This document shows positions 61,503 through 64,000 of a DNA stretch of 64,000 nt, one piece after another (positions within the stretch are counted from its first letter, which is position 1; the number at the start of each line of letters is the position of its first letter). The stretch is from Pyropia yezoensis (Eukaryota; Rhodophyta; Bangiophyceae; Bangiales; Bangiaceae). The stretch lies in the NCBI GenBank assembly GCA_009829735.1, contig CM020619.1, positions 14,065,777 to 14,129,776 on the forward strand. The letters run 5' to 3'. The notes beneath the pieces are model-generated. The model saw nothing but the letters and a program-made list of their open reading frames with translations, was not told the origin of the DNA and did not search any database. The position numbers and the translations under genes are program-made.

Positions 61503-61518
61503 CCCTACTGCTCCACCA
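61503..61518 (-). other. Gypsy-2 primer-binding site
   Basis: On the minus strand TGGTGGAGCAGTAGGG starts one base after the 5' LTR. It differs from the Gypsy-1 site by a single base (C to T), so both families probably use the same tRNA primer. Confidence 0.8.
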
Positions 61519-61519
61519 A

Positions 61520-61880
61520 TGTAGCACAATAGGAATCCGTCGCACGTCCACTCTCAGGGAACACTCACCAAGAGGGATCGGCACCAACGTCACCGGGAGG
61601 CCAAGGTTGCTGTCCTTGGAGCGCAAGCCACGGGACCAAGATGGGAGACCAAATGGGAGGGTTTGTTGTTCTCCTTGGCCGGCGGTGGATTCGCCACCGG
61701 CCCCTCGTTATAAACCCTCGGAGACACTACTAACTACCCTCCACCCCAAGATGCAAGTCCCTCTGGTCATACGTAACTTATAGATACCCGTGACCAGCTC
61801 GGACTCTCAAATTGAAAGTTAAGGATTAGAAGTAGCCCCCCTGATATTAGCGTCACAATACGGACAACCATATTGCTACA
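61520..61880 (-). repeat. Gypsy-2 5' LTR (right copy)
   Basis: 361 bp, matching 51064-51425 except three substitutions and three homopolymer indels. It should hold the gag-pol promoter. Followed by the target duplication GCCAC. Confidence 0.95.
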
Positions 61881-61962
61881 GCCACCCTGCACCAGCACCG
61901 ACTGCGCGCGGCAATCGAAGACCAGTTCCGCCCGTGCATCGGCCGCTGCCGCCGGGGTGCTA
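61881..61962 (-). pseudogene. host reading frame interrupted by Gypsy-2, 5' piece
   Basis: 82 bases between the Gypsy-2 5' LTR and the N gap. The minus strand is open throughout (STPAAAADARAELVFDC, then RAQSVLVQGG) and joins in frame with 51063-50936 once the element and one target duplication are removed. The upstream part of the gene is lost in the gap. Product unknown. Confidence 0.4.
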
Positions 61963-62462
61963 NNNNNNNNNNNNNNNNNNNNNNNNNNNNNNNNNNNNNN
62001 NNNNNNNNNNNNNNNNNNNNNNNNNNNNNNNNNNNNNNNNNNNNNNNNNNNNNNNNNNNNNNNNNNNNNNNNNNNNNNNNNNNNNNNNNNNNNNNNNNNN
62101 NNNNNNNNNNNNNNNNNNNNNNNNNNNNNNNNNNNNNNNNNNNNNNNNNNNNNNNNNNNNNNNNNNNNNNNNNNNNNNNNNNNNNNNNNNNNNNNNNNNN
62201 NNNNNNNNNNNNNNNNNNNNNNNNNNNNNNNNNNNNNNNNNNNNNNNNNNNNNNNNNNNNNNNNNNNNNNNNNNNNNNNNNNNNNNNNNNNNNNNNNNNN
62301 NNNNNNNNNNNNNNNNNNNNNNNNNNNNNNNNNNNNNNNNNNNNNNNNNNNNNNNNNNNNNNNNNNNNNNNNNNNNNNNNNNNNNNNNNNNNNNNNNNNN
62401 NNNNNNNNNNNNNNNNNNNNNNNNNNNNNNNNNNNNNNNNNNNNNNNNNNNNNNNNNNNNNN
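61963..62462. other. assembly gap, 500 N
   Basis: Exactly 500 unknown bases, a placeholder length. The sequence after the gap corresponds to Gypsy-2 position 52061, so about 1 kb (LTR plus leader) of a second copy would be expected in the gap if it is complete. Confidence 0.99.
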
Positions 62463-64000
62463 AGGAGATGGAGGACGACGCGCCTGTCGGTCCCGACGCC
62501 GCGCGTTACGGGGTGAGCTCGTCTGACGACGACGGGCCTGCGGTGGCCGTCTGTCGGCCGGAGGACTGTCGTCCGTGTGCAGCGGCACGACGGTGCCGTC
62601 GGCCGGAGGTCAACCCGGCGGTCAACCGCGCGTGGCGGCTTCTACCCCCTCTCTGCCGGCTGCCCGGATGGAGCCTGGTGCCGGTGCCGGCTCACCGCAG
62701 CTACCTCAAGATGGTCCGCCCTGCGGCGGAGGTGGCGACCCGCAGCCGACTCCGGCTGGTCAAGGTGGTCCGGGTGTCCGGGCGGTGACTCCTCGAGGCG
62801 GTCCCGACGTTGACGCGGGTGGTGGTGGCGGTGCGACACCCGGTGCGGCGGGTCAAGACGGTGCGGGTGTCCGCACACGGCCGGGGCTCCGGCTCCGGAG
62901 GCTGTCCAAGTGCCTTCCCCTTCCGAGGCGGGGGCTACGCCGACGGGTGGTGCCGGCGCCGGTACCGTAACCTGCGGTGCCGCGGGCGTCGAGCGGTCAA
63001 GACGCTCCTTCTCCCATGGCGGTTGACACCGGGAGTTACTCCGGGCGGCGCCCGCCCTTCTTCTTCCTCCTCGGCCTCGTCCATCTCCGACGTCGGCCCC
63101 TCTGCCGGTGGGTGCGTCCCCGGCGCCCCCGATTCTTCCTGGTCCTGCCCGGGTTGCCCCGTTGGGTGGCGGCGTCGCCGTGGCGGCGGGTCAACCCGCC
63201 ATGTCGGTGTCCGACTTGGTGGCTCGGGTTCGAGGCCTCACGGTGCAAGAGTCGATGGAGTCCGATGGGCGTATGCGGGTGGACTTCCACCTGGTGCATC
63301 CCCGTGGAGAGTCCTCCCGCCGCGTTAAGGTGGACCCGAGCTGGGAGCGGGAGTTGGTGCGGCTGGTCAACCAGCCGAACGCGGTCCGGTGGAACACCAT
63401 TGGATCCTGAGTCAGCCGGACGACCGGCATGCGCAGCTCTGGCGCACCCGGGTGGGACGGGGTGAGGTCTACCTCGACCCCAACTTCGGGGTCTGCGACC
63501 TGATTGCCCCCGCGTTGCCGCGGGAGATTGACTACCCGGCTAGTGCTCGGGGGATTGCGGCGGCGGCGGAGCCGGTTGCGTTTGGGGAGACGGTGAGCCG
63601 TACCGGTCGGTATCCCGACTTTGACTACTACCCGGGGGTACCCCCGTATCTGTCGTTGACGGCTCCCTACCCGCCCATGGCGGGGTTGAAGTCGGCGTCG
63701 AGTTGGCGACGTAACCATGGTGTCATGGCGGATGCGTTCCGCACGGATATAACGTGTGCGTTGCAGACCGGCAACGGTCGTGCTCCGGTATACACTCCCG
63801 TGCGCCCGCCGCTATGGCAGGAGGGGTGGGAACCCGCCCCTGCTTTCCGGTTTGACACCGGCTCCTGCCTTCGCTACTTCGGGAGTGTGTTGGATTCGCG
63901 ACCGGTCCACCCGTTGCAAGGTACCTTCACCCTTGAGGTTACCCTCGGGCAGGCTTCATCCTTCTTGCTGTCCGTCCGCCGGCAGGGTCGTCTGTTTCAT
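62463..64000 (-). mobile_element. partial second copy of Gypsy-2 (antisense ORF region), runs off the window
   Basis: Collinear with 52061 onward of Gypsy-2 in the same orientation and almost identical, but with one-base or two-base differences in length, for example at about 62877 (an extra AC), 62968 (an extra A), 63045 (a lost base in a GGGCG run) and 63388 (a lost G). These break the antisense ORF into several frames, whereas it is intact at 52266-54455. The pattern (indels without substitutions) is typical of uncorrected long-read sequence, so this may be a real second insertion with poor consensus or an artefactual duplicate contig end. Confidence 0.85.

Larger units (their letters stand above)
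51064..61880 (-). mobile_element. Gypsy-2: complete Ty3/gypsy chromovirus-type LTR retrotransposon with antisense ORF
   Basis: A 10.8-kb element with LTRs of 362 and 361 bp (TGTAGC...GCTACA) and a perfect target duplication GCCAC (51059-51063 and 61881-61885). On the minus strand the order is 5' LTR, primer-binding site, frame-broken gag, intact pol, a convergent antisense ORF, polypurine tract, 3' LTR. LTR differences are three substitutions plus three one-base indels in homopolymers, so insertion is recent. It has the same architecture and primer-binding site as Gypsy-1, but the proteins are clearly divergent, so it is a separate family of the same lineage. Confidence 0.95.

Overview
The window looks like nuclear DNA of a GC-rich eukaryote. 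My best guess is a bangiophyte red alga of the Porphyra/Pyropia type. This rests on very GC-rich, Ala/Gly-rich genes with little sign of splicing, a plant/algal NAD(P)-binding protein, a probable plastid-targeted membrane protein, chromodomain Ty3/gypsy retrotransposons and long homopolymer tracts. The species is an inference; no rRNA or organelle marker is present.

Layout. 0-24 kb is a host gene region: the 3' end of an SDR-like protein (+), a two-domain glycosyltransferase (+), a MYND zinc-finger protein (-), a frame-broken 2OG-Fe(II) oxygenase (+), a small one-helix probably plastid protein (-) and a repetitive Gly/Ser/His/Arg secreted protein (-). Between them lie GC-rich non-coding DNA, microsatellites and three small inverted-repeat elements. 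23-24.4 kb is saturated with G and C homopolymers. 25.1-27.6 kb is a decayed tandem array with a period of about 257 bp. 27.9-31.7 kb holds a decayed KDZ-type DNA transposon (-). 32.4-36.1 kb is a mosaic of broken pieces of an IGHMBP2-like helicase and a carbon-nitrogen-hydrolase-like protein.

36.1-61.9 kb is dominated by two complete LTR retrotransposons, both reading on the minus strand. Gypsy-1 (36078-45454, 469-bp LTRs, 5-bp target duplication CTGGG) has intact gag and pol. Gypsy-2 (51064-61880, about 362-bp LTRs, target duplication GCCAC) has intact pol but a frame-broken gag and sits inside a host reading frame. Both carry, between pol and the 3' LTR, a long ORF on the opposite strand (647 and 729 aa). 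The two antisense proteins appear distantly related and I do not recognise either one. Both elements also carry many short perfect inverted repeats and share the same unusual primer-binding site. This antisense-gene arrangement is the most interesting system in the window.

Between the two elements lie a RING-H2 gene with a one-base frameshift, a 301-bp tandem duplication and a 35-bp tandem repeat whose hairpin arms co-vary. A 500-base N gap (61963-62462) is followed by a near-copy of the Gypsy-2 antisense ORF region carrying several one-base indels. This suggests another copy of the family and/or unpolished assembly, so every frameshift reported here should be read with that in mind.
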